A stretch of 64,000 nt of DNA from Homarus americanus (lineage: Eukaryota; Arthropoda; Malacostraca; Decapoda; Nephropidae): the NCBI RefSeq assembly GCF_018991925.1, contig NW_024736071.1, forward strand, positions 16,427,402 to 16,491,401, written 5' to 3'. How positions within the stretch are numbered: the first letter of the stretch is position 1; the number at the start of each line of letters is the position of its first letter. The translations under genes and the position numbers were made by a program. Positions 1 through 29,268 of the stretch are shown here, one piece after another. Below the pieces are notes generated by a model. The model was not told where the DNA came from. It saw only the letters and a program-made list of their open reading frames with translations, and did not search any database.

Positions 1-77
1 TGTGACGGTGTTCAATGATGTTTGTGAGAATTGGAAGGCGTGTGGGTAACAAACTTAACAATTACGGTAGAGAATAT

Positions 78-78
78 A

Positions 79-118
<40 letters not shown>
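78..118. repeat. (TCTG)n microsatellite
   Basis: About ten tandem copies of TCTG in otherwise ordinary AT-rich sequence. Nothing else is seen in the first 235 bases. Confidence 0.9.
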
Positions 119-119
<1 letters not shown>

Positions 120-238
120 GAGGTTTTCCCATTCCCTCAAGCCACTTAGATACTGATGTTCATTATACGACAACATGGAGTAATGATAATGTCTAATAAT
201 TATACTACAAGATAATTACATGACTAAACACAAAATTA

Positions 239-432
239 CAGTGAAACCTCTCTATAACGGACCTTTGTCTAATGGTTATAGTCCGTTAATTGGAGGTTTC
301 ATAATCTAATGGAACCTCGATCTAACGAACTTCCTGCTCTATAAAGTCCGTTAATTGGAGGTTTCATATTTAACGGAACCTCGATCTAACGGACTTTCTT
401 TTCTATAAAATCCATTAAATGGAGGTTTCATA
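239..432. mobile_element. Pogo/Tigger-like miniature element, 3' end missing
   Basis: The left end reads CAGTGAAACCTCTCTATAAC directly after TA, as expected for a pogo/Tigger (Tc1/mariner superfamily) terminus. The interior repeats the motif AACGGACTT...AAAGTCCGTTAATTGGAGGTTTCAT three times. The right end with ACTG-TA is absent, so this copy is truncated. Related copies lie at 24002-24142 and 52867-53059. It has no coding capacity and would be mobilised in trans. Confidence 0.65.
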
Positions 433-843
433 TCCATGCACAGTACTTATCAAAGAAAAATAATGCAACAAAAAATACAAATGTTACCCAAATAATACCA
501 GTGACGATACCGTTTTCTATAATAGCGTCTAGAGAATCCATTAATTTAGAGAGTAACTATAACTTATTTTAAATACTAAAAAATATTCAAATCACTATTC
601 AAAACTTTTATTCATGATCAACAAACAGAGTGTTAAGAAGTACGGGACTTTGTTACTTCAGTAAAAGTAGTGTTATGTAGACAAAATGTTACTCAATTAG
701 AAGTAAAAGTATACCTGGATTAACGTACTCAAGTAGAAGTAATAAAGAGTGTTATTATAATATGCAGTCTACCGAGCTGGAGTTGGTCTACCGGAATATT
801 TACACTGTAGAGTCTATTAACCCAGCCTAACTTAGCCTATAGA

Positions 844-1330
844 ATGGATATAGATTCCTTTGAAAGAATTCAGAGGAGAATGACAAGACTAATCCCGGGC
901 ATTAGGAACCTTGAGTACAGACACAGGTTGAAGCAAGGTCTAGGTAGTTTTAAAGCATCTTAATGTGCACTCCCTCGAGAGACGTAGAGTGAGGGGCGAT
1001 ATGATAGAGGTATATAAATGGAAGTCAGGGCTAAACAAAGGGAACATTACAAAGGTACTCAAACTATCCATCCAGGAGCGAACTCGTAACAATGGTTTTA
1101 AATTAATCAAATTTAGATTTAGGCGCGAGATAGGTAAACACTGGTTCGGAAATAGCTTAGTGGATAAATGGAACAAGTTACCAAACAACATCATTAACTC
1201 GAATACGCTGGATAGCTTCAAACATAGGTTAGATGGATATATGAGCAATAGGGGTTGGGTGTAAATGGGTCTGCCCAGTATGGGCCAATAGGCCAGCTGC
1301 AGTTTCCTCCATTCTTATGTTCTTATGTGA
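844..1330 (+). pseudogene. 3' end of a non-LTR retrotransposon (LINE), frameshifted
   Basis: One frame opens at 844 with a run containing FERIQRRMTRLIPGIRNLEY. A second frame (965-1264) carries LERRRVRGDMIEVYK and later WNKLPNNIINSNTLDSFKHR. These segments match in order the C-terminal region that follows the reverse transcriptase of CR1/Jockey-type LINEs. The two segments are in different frames, so at least one frameshift lies between about 930 and 965. After the stop at 1262 comes a short 3' tail ending in a repeated TTCTTATG motif near 1313-1328, typical of LINE 3' ends. The upstream polymerase part is missing. This is a dead, 5'-truncated copy. Confidence 0.7.
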
Positions 1331-2156
1331 CTGCGTGGTGTTTCTCCATACCCACACAGTACCCTTCACGGTTCCGCCCATACCATACCCTCCACCCACA
1401 GAACTCTTTTACTATGGTTAAAAATTAATTTATTTATTTATTAAAAAAAATTCCTAGTTTGCCACAGACATTAAAACTGTTTGTTTGGGACACGTAACGA
1501 GTAACGATTTTTACTTCTTTAATTGTATTGGAGTAAAAGTATTATAAAACCTTACCTAAGTAAAAGTTAAATTACTAAAAAAAATTGATAGATAGATAGA
1601 TAGAGTTATAAAAGTATTTAATGTGATCAATAATGCAACATTCATGAAGCAACAGCAATATATTTACCCCTAGGCGACGCGTTATCTCCTTATCTCTCAG
1701 TGTTCCAGAACAAACATAATAAAGGTATTAGTCAATTTTTCGTAAGTGTTATTATCAGTGTTATGGAAAGCCTTTTATGGGGTGTTATTCGACTACTGAT
1801 AACATATGACGTAGGTGTGAAAATATTTATTGTCGTCCAATGGCGGAAGAGGTGGATTATTACCCCAGACGTCACTCTTTAGAATTTACCCAAAAATAAT
1901 AAATATCTATTTTATTAATATCAATGATGAAACTTACGAGGACGAATCACTTATAATAAATATTTTCATAACTTTAACCTTTCTTTCACATGTTTGTTCT
2001 AATTTACATAAGTTAACTGAACATAGTAAATCAGTTATATTATTATGATTCTATTAATTTGTCATGTTTCTCAGTGTTAAATTATTTAGGTAGTTAGTTA
2101 AATATTGAATAATGGACTAAGAGCTAAAATTTAGTTCTGATTGTTATAAAACTAAT
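1331..2156. other. AT-rich intergenic sequence
   Basis: No gene or mobile element is recognised. It contains a short (GATA)n run near 1589-1605 and several A/T homopolymers. The small open frames at 1700-2048 show no protein features. Confidence 0.5.
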
Positions 2157-2575
2157 AAAAAAGGAGGGGGAGGAGAGTGAGCAGGGGAGTAGGGGGAGGA
2201 AAGAAAGCAAGAGGGAGGGGAAGGAGAGAGGAGAGGGGAGTAGGGAGGAAAGAGAGCAGGAGAGAAGGGGGGAGGGGAGGAGGAGGAGCAGGGGAGTAGG
2301 GGGAGGAAAGAGAGCAGAGAGGAGGGGAGGGGAGGAGAGTGAGCAGGGAGTAGGGGGGAGGGAAAGAGGAGCAGAGAGGGGAGGGGGAGAGGGAGAGGAG
2401 GAGCAGGGGAGTAGGGGAGGAAAGAGAGCAGAGAGAAGGGGAGGGGAGGAGGAGTGAGCAGGGAGTAAGGGAGGAAAGAGAGCAGAGAGGAGGGGGAGGA
2501 GAGTGAGCAGGGGAGTAGGGGGAGGAAAGAAAGCAAGAGGGAGGGGAAGGAGGTGAGCAAGGGGGAGGGGGGGGG
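2157..2575. repeat. Purine-rich GGGGAGGA minisatellite
   Basis: About 400 bases are almost purely G and A on the + strand, built from degenerate units such as GAGCAGGGGAGTAGGGGGAGG. The open frames on the opposite strand (Pro/Leu/Ser only) are by-products of the pyrimidine bias and are not genes. Confidence 0.85.
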
Positions 2576-2819
2576 GCGTTGCGCAAGGTGACACACGTGA
2601 AAGAATGATACAATTTGGGGTGATGACGTCATTCAATTATCACCGGAAGTCAAATATTTAATCATAGATGTGATTTATTTCTTGGCCAGGTGTTCGTCTG
2701 TGTTAATTAATCCTCTCCTTCATTATACCTGTACACCTGTTCCTGAATATATCCCTCTCGTTATCATTATCTCTCTTCCTCTATATTTTATTTCAATTTT
2801 CTCTCTTCCTTTTTTTCTA

Positions 2820-2821
<2 letters not shown>

Positions 2822-2865
<44 letters not shown>
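2822..2865. repeat. (CT)n microsatellite
   Basis: About 22 uninterrupted CT dinucleotides, directly before a reverse transcriptase scrap. Confidence 0.9.
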
Positions 2866-2870
<5 letters not shown>

Positions 2871-2911
2871 ATTCTCGTGTCTCTATCTTCTCCACCTTTC
2901 CGTCACTCAGC

Positions 2912-3090
2912 CCCGGCGTTCCCCAAGGCACCAAGATGGGAACTGCTCTATCTCGACTCCCTACATTATATCGACGACTCCACAATAGGGATCAGCATCG
3001 AACACCTTAACTCGACTCCTATTAACCACCTGAGAAACTTAGGGGTCGAGATGTTCAAGATAGCTAGAGAGAGATAGAGATAATAGAGAG
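2912..3090 (+). pseudogene. Reverse transcriptase scrap (GVPQGTK and YIDD-like motifs)
   Basis: At 2912-2941 the sequence reads PGVPQGTKMG, the conserved block that precedes the catalytic motif in non-LTR reverse transcriptases. In the next frame, at 2967-2990, it reads YIDDSTIG, which resembles the YxDD catalytic box. In an intact enzyme these blocks lie farther apart and in one frame, so the copy is internally deleted and frameshifted. It may be a separate element from the nuclease-like fragment downstream, because a (TAG)n array at 3144-3199 separates them. Confidence 0.45.
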
Positions 3091-3143
3091 ATAGAGATAT
3101 TGATACTGTTCTTTTATTCGTACTGCTATGGATCGACTCTTTT

Positions 3144-3145
3144 AA

Positions 3146-3199
<54 letters not shown>
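3144..3199. repeat. (TAG)n microsatellite
   Basis: About 18 copies of TAG/AGT in tandem. Confidence 0.9.
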
Positions 3200-3201
<2 letters not shown>

Positions 3202-3220
3202 CCCAGTACGTAGGGGAAAG

Positions 3221-4503
3221 GTGAACGAGTGGGTTAGCGAAATCCATGCTCTATCGGAGATTGCTAACACAGAGCCACATGCGGCCTTTGCAGCATTCAC
3301 ACATGGAGTCAAGCATCGTTGGAACTACCTGATGCGTACCATCCCTGAGATCCGACCCCTCCTCCACCCTTTGGAAGAAGCAATCAGTGTCAAGTTCATT
3401 CCCAAACTAGTGAAACACCACGACTTAACCCCAGTAGAAAGAACACTTCTTGCACTTCCACCAAGACTGGGAGGGATGGGACTAACTAATCCAGAGGAGA
3501 TTGCTGACTCTGAACATCAAAATTCACTTAAGCTCACGGCAGCCCTCACTGACCACATAATAGCCCAGAATGCAACAGGGGAAGTGGACACCAGCGAAGT
3601 AATAAGATCCGTAGATCCATTACAACAGATCGGCAGCACTGCCAAAATGACATGTTGCAGCAACTATTGCTGCAGGTTCCAGAAAATTTGACAAAAAAAG
3701 TAGCTATAGCGCAGGAGGTGGGCGCCTCGAACTGGTTAACTACGTTACCGATAAGGGCAAATGGTTTCAGCCTTAACAAACAAGAATTTACAGATGCCAT
3801 TGCTCTAAGGTACGGTTGGCAAGTAGATGGTTTGCCCTCCCAATGCGTGTGTGGCTATTCCTATGATGGCGATCACGCCATGGTTTGCAAGAAGGGGGGC
3901 TTCATATGCATGAGGCATGACGAGGTAAGGGATCTCACAGCAAATATGTTGAAGGAAACCTGCCGGGACGTCATGGTAGAACCGACCCTCCTTCCACTGG
4001 ATGGCGAGATCCTCCAACACAGGACTTCAAACACATCTAACGAAGCCCGTGTGGACGTCAGTGCTCGAGGATTCTGGACGCGGGGACAGCGAGCCTTCTT
4101 CGACATCAGGATTTTTGATCCCATGGCCATTTGTCACCGTAACCTAGCTCTCGATGCTGCACATAGGAGGAACGAGAACGACAAGAGAAGGGCATATGGG
4201 GAGAGAATTCAAAGTGTCGATCAAGGCAGCTTCACTCCGCTAGTGTTCACAACCTCTGGTGGGATGAGCCCAAGCGCAAGATGTTTCTACGCCAGACTCG
4301 CGGAGCTGATCTCCGAACAGAAGCAGCAGCCCAGAAGTTATGTCACAGCCTGGATGAGATGTCGACTGTCCTTCTCTCTCCTTCGGTCGGCTTTGCTCTG
4401 CCTCAGGGGAACGAGAGCTTCTGCCCCTACTCCGTCAACTGCTGCAGATATCGACTATGAGGCTACAGTCACCGAATGCCGCATCGATCTGCGGCTCAAC
4501 TAA
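3221..4503 (+). pseudogene. Retroelement ORF C-terminus with zinc-knuckle and nuclease-like domain
   Basis: Two overlapping frames (3221-3691 and 3652-4503) together carry the C-terminal half of a reverse-transcriptase polyprotein. The first contains LLALPPRLGGMGLTNP. The second contains GASNWLTTLPI, LRYGW, a zinc-knuckle CVCGYSYDGDHAMVC (C-x-C-x7-H-x3-C), then RHDEVRDL and AFFDIRIFDP. The knuckle spacing is close to the CCHC motif that precedes the restriction-like endonuclease of R2/NeSL-type non-LTR elements, and the EAR-x-D...FFD arrangement is compatible with a PD-(D/E)xK-like core. I know this block from many metazoan uncharacterised proteins with reverse transcriptases, but I cannot assign the exact clade. 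A frameshift near 3640-3655 and loss of the polymerase core make it a relic. It ends with TAA at 4501. Confidence 0.6.
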
Positions 4504-4594
4504 TTTAACACAGATAGGATAGTTGCTTATGTATTAGGATATTTAATATTAAGGTAAATAAATGGTGGCGAAGGTGTGGCTATTGGGGGAGGCT

Positions 4595-4597
<3 letters not shown>

Positions 4598-4626
<29 letters not shown>

Positions 4627-4905
4627 TGAGGTGTTATCTGAACGGAAACAGCAGCCCAGAAGCTACGTTGCAGCCTGTGTGATAATTACTGTTAAATTGT
4701 GTGTGTAATTCATGAATTTATCAACACCTGAGCTTGCTTTAGTTTTGGGTGACTATCTCCTCCCTGTGATAACAATAAAACCACCTCATCAAGTTTGCCA
4801 TGAACCTAGAGAATGTTCCGACATAGTGGTGTTCATATTGATAATTAAATCTATCTATCTATCTATCTATTTATCTATCTATCTATCCATCTATCTGTCT
4901 GTCTA
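4598..4905. repeat. (TAG)n and (CTAT)n microsatellites
   Basis: (TAG)n lies at about 4598-4627 and (CTAT)n at about 4848-4905. Between them is AT-rich sequence with no recognised gene. Confidence 0.85.
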
Positions 4906-5028
4906 ACTTGGTTTTATTTTTATTTTAATATTATAACAGGTCAGGACGTGGGACCGGATTAACCCTTTGAGTTCTGTTGTTTTAAATCATTGCTCTCAGA
5001 GAGTTTAAAGAGCTGATATATTAAGACA

Positions 5029-5076
5029 CTAACCTAACCTAACTTAACCTAACCTAACCTAACCTAACCTAACCTT
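5029..5076 (+). repeat. Interstitial telomere-like (CCTAA)n array
   Basis: Nine or so copies of TAACC with one variant (TAACT). This is the C-rich strand of the arthropod telomere motif TTAGG. Confidence 0.85.
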
Positions 5077-5143
5077 CACACTGACCTTTCTTCTGTCGAG
5101 CGTCAGTTTAGCTGCGTCTGTTCACTCGTATGAAAGAGGCTTT

Positions 5144-5205
5144 AGAGTGTGTGTGTGTGTGTGTGTGAAAGCGTCTCTGTATTTCAATGTTCAGGATGAT
5201 GAACG

Positions 5206-5265
<60 letters not shown>
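5144..5265. repeat. (GT)n and (GA)n microsatellites
   Basis: A (GT)n tract lies at about 5144-5167 and a (GA)n tract at about 5209-5265. Confidence 0.9.
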
Positions 5266-5267
<2 letters not shown>

Positions 5268-5626
5268 CTAACAGAAAAAAACGAAAATTGTTATCGCTTC
5301 CTGAGAGATTAGCGGTAATACTCGATGTTTCTGTGCTTGGACCGCACCAGTACAGTCTAGGAACGCTTCAGTGTTGGTCGCCAATGCACTTAGTGGTTGG
5401 CAGCGTTAAGCTCTCCCCCGACCCAGTCATTTGAGGTAACAGTGAGATCATCAACATAACGCCATTAACGACAGTGGTAAGTTTGCGTTAGTTGGTTAAT
5501 TAAAGCAAATAATTAAAAACTGATTACACGGATAATTAATTATTGTCCGTGGCGTCTTGGTGAACGACGAAGTAATCGGGAAGGAAGAAACTGGCTTCGG
5601 CATACAGTCAAAAATCATCAGCAGAA
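5266..5626 (+). promoter_or_regulatory. Possible 5' region of the mucin-like gene
   Basis: Non-repetitive sequence directly upstream of the mucin-like open frame. It holds a good donor (ACAGTG/GTAAGT at about 5475) and a possible acceptor (ATACAG at about 5607), so a short non-coding first exon could sit here. No TATA box is convincing. The assignment rests on position only. Confidence 0.25.
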
Positions 5627-23746
<18,120 letters not shown>

Positions 23747-24001
23747 GGATTAATTAACTTGAAGTCGTCGTTTCTTTTTCTTCAGGATAACTTGTTAACT
23801 CTCTCTCTACACACAGATTAATCTCTGTTTATCAACCATAGCTCTAACAGGTCCAGGTGATTAGGATTTTGTGTATATAAGACTTGAGTTCCTCCAAGAC
23901 CGAACGTATGATAAAGGTTGTAAACATCTTGTGATAAATATTAATAGTTCAGTCATTCACAAGATATTTTCTGCTTACTTTTGATCACGTTATATGTATT
24001 A

Positions 24002-24142
24002 CAGGTGAGACCTCTATATAACGGACTTCCATTTAACGGACTAGCCTCTTATATAAAGTCCGTTGGAAGGTTTCATATATAACGGACTTCGATATAACGG
24101 ACTAATCTTTCATATACAGTCTGTTAAATAGAGGTTTTACTG
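24002..24142. mobile_element. Pogo/Tigger-like miniature element, complete
   Basis: Begins CAGGTGAGACCTCTATATAA and ends with the complement of CAGTAAAACCTCTATTTAAC. Both ends are flanked by TA (24000-24001 and 24143-24144), the Tc1/mariner target duplication. Length is 141 bp. The interior repeats the ATATAACGGACTT motif in both orientations. Confidence 0.75.
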
Positions 24143-24604
24143 TACAAGTCTTTTAAAACAATGATCTTCAGACTAAATATATCATCTGGCATAAAACTAT
24201 TCCGTTAAATCGAAGTCCGTTATATATGAAACCTTCCTCTAACGGACATGAAGCAGAGTTCCTTCCACAACATTAAATTGGGCTGTTGGTGCTATTGACT
24301 TCAAAGGTTATATTATAGTACACAGTTAAAAAAATCATCGGAATTTAATTAGTTATCAAAAACCAGAAAAACAATTGACTAACGTTTATTAATTTTTCCT
24401 CTATTTTTTTTTTTTAATCGACAGAGCTCCTTGGCGATCCCTAGAGCGAGGATTTGGTCCGGTCTGCCCGATCAGGTGTAAACAATATGATAGCTGGGTG
24501 ATGATGGCGCAGTTATTGGCGCAGTTCGATGCTTCTTCTTCCATTCATGCAGTGAGCTTATGTTGAGGGCGGCTACTGGGTTTACGAGACCAGTTCAGTT
24601 AACC

Positions 24605-24656
<52 letters not shown>

Positions 24657-25674
24657 GTGCACTGTGTATCACTATAAATACTGAATGACTGAATAACTGA
24701 TTAAGTGATTGAGTTTTGAGTATACTTTATATTTTTGTATCTTTCATCACTGGTAAGAGACTGTGTACAAGTTTATGTGTGTACAATATGTAACAGTTCA
24801 TTATATTGTCCTTTATTAAACCTTATAATACAAAAAGAACTAACAAAAACAGGTATTGAATTAGTTGTATATTTCTGGAGTTTATATAATATACATGAAA
24901 ATATATAAAGTCAGTTATATATGAAACAATTATTATATATAGAGATTAATTGATGCCTTAACACCATAGTCTTTGTCGTGATCATGTTCAACGTATGATT
25001 GGTTTATTAAGTGTTTTTACTACTTGTAGACGAATTACTTAAGGATAGTTTCTCTCCATTTAACTACGTCTTTCTTGTACTGTTCTCACCAACTCAAAAT
25101 GTAAATTAGGTGATAATTACTAAACACTTGTCTTTAAATAAAATGAACAAGAGTATTAAGGATTTGTTTTATTATATTTTATTCCATATTTTCAGTGATA
25201 ATGATTCCAGTACCTGTTAAGTGTTTCAACAGATAATGAGATGTAAAATAACTGTAAAAAATAATTATACTTTATATCCAGTTTCCCTTCTTTTATTTTC
25301 TGCCATATTTTTGCCTTGGTAATTAAATTCAAGACATAAGTGGATAGTTGTTTAGTATTGGCATCTTTGTCTACGTAATTATGTAAACTAATATAGATGA
25401 ACACGATGCCTAATATGTTAAAGCCGAACCATAATTAGCTCACCTTTGATGCACTGTAAGGTGAGGTCACATGTATGTCTGAATGTATAAGAAAAGTGTA
25501 TGTATGAATGTATGAACCAATTAAGCCAGGTGTGAGGGCTGACTAGTGGCCATGGCCCACCTCATCAAACACATAACTGGACTCACCTATTCATCACAGT
25601 CTGCCCCCAGGTATAAATCTTACCTTTTTCTTGATATAGTGTGTAATCTAACCTAACCTAACCTAACCTAACCT

Positions 25675-25745
25675 TGTGACAAACATATTATGATGACAGA
25701 ATAAAATCCCCGCCAGGATAAGAGGAACAGCTCATAATAGTGACG
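25675..25745 (+). repeat. Left arm of an inverted repeat flanking gene 2
   Basis: About 72 bases here (core AGAATAAAATCCCCGCCAGG) match, by eye at roughly 85-90 percent, the reverse complement of about 30873-30946. The pair brackets the - strand gene at 27290-30226. Confidence 0.7.
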
Positions 25746-25879
25746 TCTTCCTGTTGTTATTATTGACGTCTTCCTGTTGTCATTATCCTGTTGTTACTAT
25801 TGACGTCTTCCTGTTGTTATGTTTAGCATATTGAGGGAAAAATTATATATTTCAGAGATAAAAAGAGATTTAAGGAAGT

Positions 25880-27068
25880 GTCAGCCGTGAGTGTCAGGTG
25901 GTTATTGTCAGCCGTGAATGTCAGGTGGTTATTGTCAGCCGTGAATGTCAGGTGGTTATTGTCAGCCGTGAATGTCAGGTGGTTATTGTCAGCCGTGAAT
26001 GTCAGGTGGATGTTGTCAGCAGTGAATGTCAGTTGGTTGTTGTCAGCAGTGAGTGTCAGGTGGATGTTGTCAGCAGTGAGTGTCAGGTGGTTATTGTCAG
26101 CAGTGAGTGTCAGTTGGTTGTTGTCAGCAGTGAGTGTCAGGTGGATGTTGTCAGCAGTGAATGTCAGGTGGTTATTGTCAGCAGTGAGTGTCAGTTGGTT
26201 GTTGTCAGTGAGTGTCAGTTGGTTGTTATCAGCAGTGAGTGTCAGTTGGTTGTTATCAGCAGTGAGTGTCAGTTGGTTGTTATCAGTTGTCAGTTGGTTG
26301 TTATCAGCAGGAGTGTCAGTTGGTTGTTGTCAGCAGTGAGTGTCAGTTGGTTATTGTCAGCAGTGAGTGTCAGTTGGTTGTTGTCAGCAGTGAGTGTCGG
26401 TTGGTTATTGTCAGTGAGTGTCAGTTGGTTATTGTCAGCAGTGAGTGTCAGTTGGTTGTTATCAGCAGTGAGTGTCAGTTGGTTGTTATCAGCAGTGAGT
26501 GTCAGTTGGTTGTTGTCAGAGTGTCAGTTGGTTGTTGTCAGCAGTGAGTGTCAGTTGGTTGTTGTCAGCAGTGAGTGTCAGTTGGTTGTTATCAGCAGTG
26601 AGTGTCCAGTTGGTTGTTAAGTGAGTGTCGTTGGTCGTTATCAGCAGTGAGTGTCAGTTGGTTGTTATCAGCAGTGGTGTCAGTTGGTTGTTGTCAGCAG
26701 TGAGTGTCAGTTGGTTGTTATCAGCAGTGAGTGTCAGTTGGTTGTTGTCAGCAGTGAGTGTCAGTCAGGTGAGTGGGTTGTTGTCAGCAGTGAGTGTCAG
26801 TTGGTTATTGTCAGCAGTGAGTGTCAGTTGGTTGTTATCAGCAGTGAGTGTCAGTTGGTTGTTATCAGCAGTGAGTGTCAGTTGGTTGTTATCAGCAGTG
26901 AGTGTCAGTTGGTTGTTGTCAGCAGTGAGTGTCAGTTGGTTGTTGTCAGCAGTGAGTGTCAGTTGGTTGTTGTCAGCAGTGAGTGTCAGTTGGTTGTTGT
27001 CAGCAGTGAGTGTCAGTTGGTTGTTATCAGCAGTGAGTGTCAGTTGGTTATTGTCAGCAGTGAGTGTC
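25880..27068. repeat. 27-bp satellite, about 44 units
   Basis: Tandem units with core TCAGTTGGTTGTTATCAGC followed by AGTGAGTG. The first six units carry a distinct variant (CAGCCGTGAATGTCAGG). Being 27 bp long, the unit keeps several frames open (VSVSWLLSA and similar), but no start, splice site or complexity supports a gene. It lies between the two convergent genes. Confidence 0.9.
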
Positions 27069-27289
27069 TGTTTCATATAATTTAATTAAATAATGTTATC
27101 AGAGTTTTACAATTTCAATTATATAAATTGTCAAGCAATCATCTATATTTACGTTGACATGTAATGTATATATATATATATAAACACAAGCAACATATTT
27201 TCACTCCAAACACATTCTATATAAATCATAATAATATAACAATACATTAGAAATTCTTGGAGAGGAGTGACTAAAACTGGTCTTAATTA

Positions 27290-29199
27290 TCAGATGTTGT
27301 AATTGTAGTGGGAAGGTGTGTCCTCTTCTCTCCCAATGGTGTGGTCGTATTCCAGGGTGTGGACGTGTTCCAGGGTGTCGTAGTGTTCCAGGGTGTGGTC
27401 GTGTTCCAGGGTGTGGTCGTGTTTCAGGGTGTGGTCGTGTTTCAGGGTGTTGTAGTGTTCCAGGGTGTCGTAGTGTTCCAGGGTGTGGTCGTGTTCTAGG
27501 ATGTGGTCGTGTTTCAGGGTGTGGGCGTGTTTCAGGGCGTGGTAGGTGTTCCTTTCGCATTGAGGGGAATTCCTTAGCGGAGAATTCCTTACATATAAAA
27601 GATCTGAAGGCCGAGTGAGTGTTGTGACCACTTCGCAGGTAACATTTGAGATGTCTGTGTATGTTGGGTCCCACTCGTTGGAGCATTCTGTGTGAGCTCC
27701 TTCTGTTGGGTCCCACTCATTAAAGTATTCTGAGTGGGTTGTATGTGTTGCCCCCCACTCTCCCCCGACATCACCTTGATCTGTAGCTTGGAATGAGTGG
27801 GCCGAGTGTATTGAATCCCACTCAGAAGAAAGTTCAGGGTTGTGATAGAGCTGCGACTCCCACTCGTCAGGCTCGTTATAGATGTGGTTAGCGGGAGAAT
27901 CACGGCCTGTTGTCAGAAGACCTTTAGGAGGATCCTGCGGCTCATCACAAGACTGGCGCCAACCCTCTAATGATGACGACCGAGCTAAGGAGGCCCTCAG
28001 CTCCAGGTACTTCCTCCTCAGCTGGCAGATGACACTAGACGCGACCACCAATGATATAACGAATAAGATACACATCCCTGCCAGACCACAGATAAGCCAA
28101 CATTTCCAGTCTTCTTGGTCAGACTCAAAACATTTTTGCAATCGTGTCATTTGCTCTGATAGTGTTGATAGTGTCGAGAAGGCAGGTGAGTTGTCGACTA
28201 CGCTAGGGTGAGTCGATGGGACTGACGTTTGTGTCGAAAAGGCAGGTGAGTTCTCTACCACGCTGGGGTCAGACGACGAAGGGGTTGTGGCACATACCTC
28301 ACAAGGCTCAGGGACAGGACAGGGTGTCGTAGATGTAGTTTGTGTTTCAGCTGTACTCGGGTAATACACTGGAGGACATCTAGAGCTTGACCAGTCTGAA
28401 ACACATTTTACTTTAGAATAATATCATTTTTTCTCATAAATAAAATGCTCAAGAATGGAATGTCAGGATGCATTTATACCTTTCGTGAGACATATGGAGC
28501 TAATAACTATCCCTGTTAAATGTATAAATATGACATTAATCGATCTTACATGATTTGTGAAATTATAATTGTAAGTTCAGCATTGTGATGATGTTGGTGG
28601 GTGGAAGTATTGACATACCACAGAGATTGACGGTCATGTTGACTCTCCTCTTGCGGATGAAGTGGATGGTGTCAATGTGGCCAAGTGAAGCGTTGGGTAG
28701 ATGGATGTGGTCTTGTGCCTGAGAGTTTCCCAGGAGTAGCTTTGTTACTCCATTGTTCTTGGTAAACTTAAGGGTGACCTGCTGACCTACAACCAATACA
28801 CTAGGGGTTAACGATGATTTCTTCTCAATATCATCTCCCTGGAATACTGCAGTTATTTTATTATTATTTATCATTCGAATCAACACTCTGTATATGACTT
28901 TTCCGCTTTGTAACAATTTTAGTGCAAATTTTTCCCACTTTGGTGTGTTAATGATAAGATGTATTGTGGCTTGAGGCTGAAATTGTGCGTAAGTCACCAG
29001 GTTTGAAATGTCACCCATTTCTCTTTGTTCACAGCCTGAGGAGAGAGAAGACACCGTCGTGAATTTCAAAGCTTCCTTAACTCTGTGAGACATGCAGAGT
29101 AAAATTTAAGTCAATATTGTGAACGTAATATTACTTTATATAAATGAAAGAATGAAATAGTAGTAGTAGTTATAGTAGTAGTAGTAGAAGTTGTTGTAA

Positions 29200-29268
<69 letters not shown>

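Larger units (their letters stand above)
23747..25879. other. Intergenic region after the mucin-like gene
   Basis: AT-rich, no gene seen. It contains a pogo-like element (24002-24142), a fragment of the same family (about 24198-24250), a (CT)n tract (about 24603-24653), a short CCTAA array (about 25649-25674), and one arm of a long inverted repeat (about 25675-25745). Confidence 0.6.

Noticed and set aside
2124..2636. Three overlapping - strand frames of 150-170 codons, Pro/Leu/Ser-rich
   Set aside because: They lie in a purine/pyrimidine minisatellite. Frames are open by composition in several phases and there is no domain or splice evidence.
25878..27085. Open frames in the 27-bp satellite (VSVSWLLSA and LTLTADNNQ)
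   Set aside because: Unit length divisible by three keeps several frames open. There is no start context, splice link or complexity.
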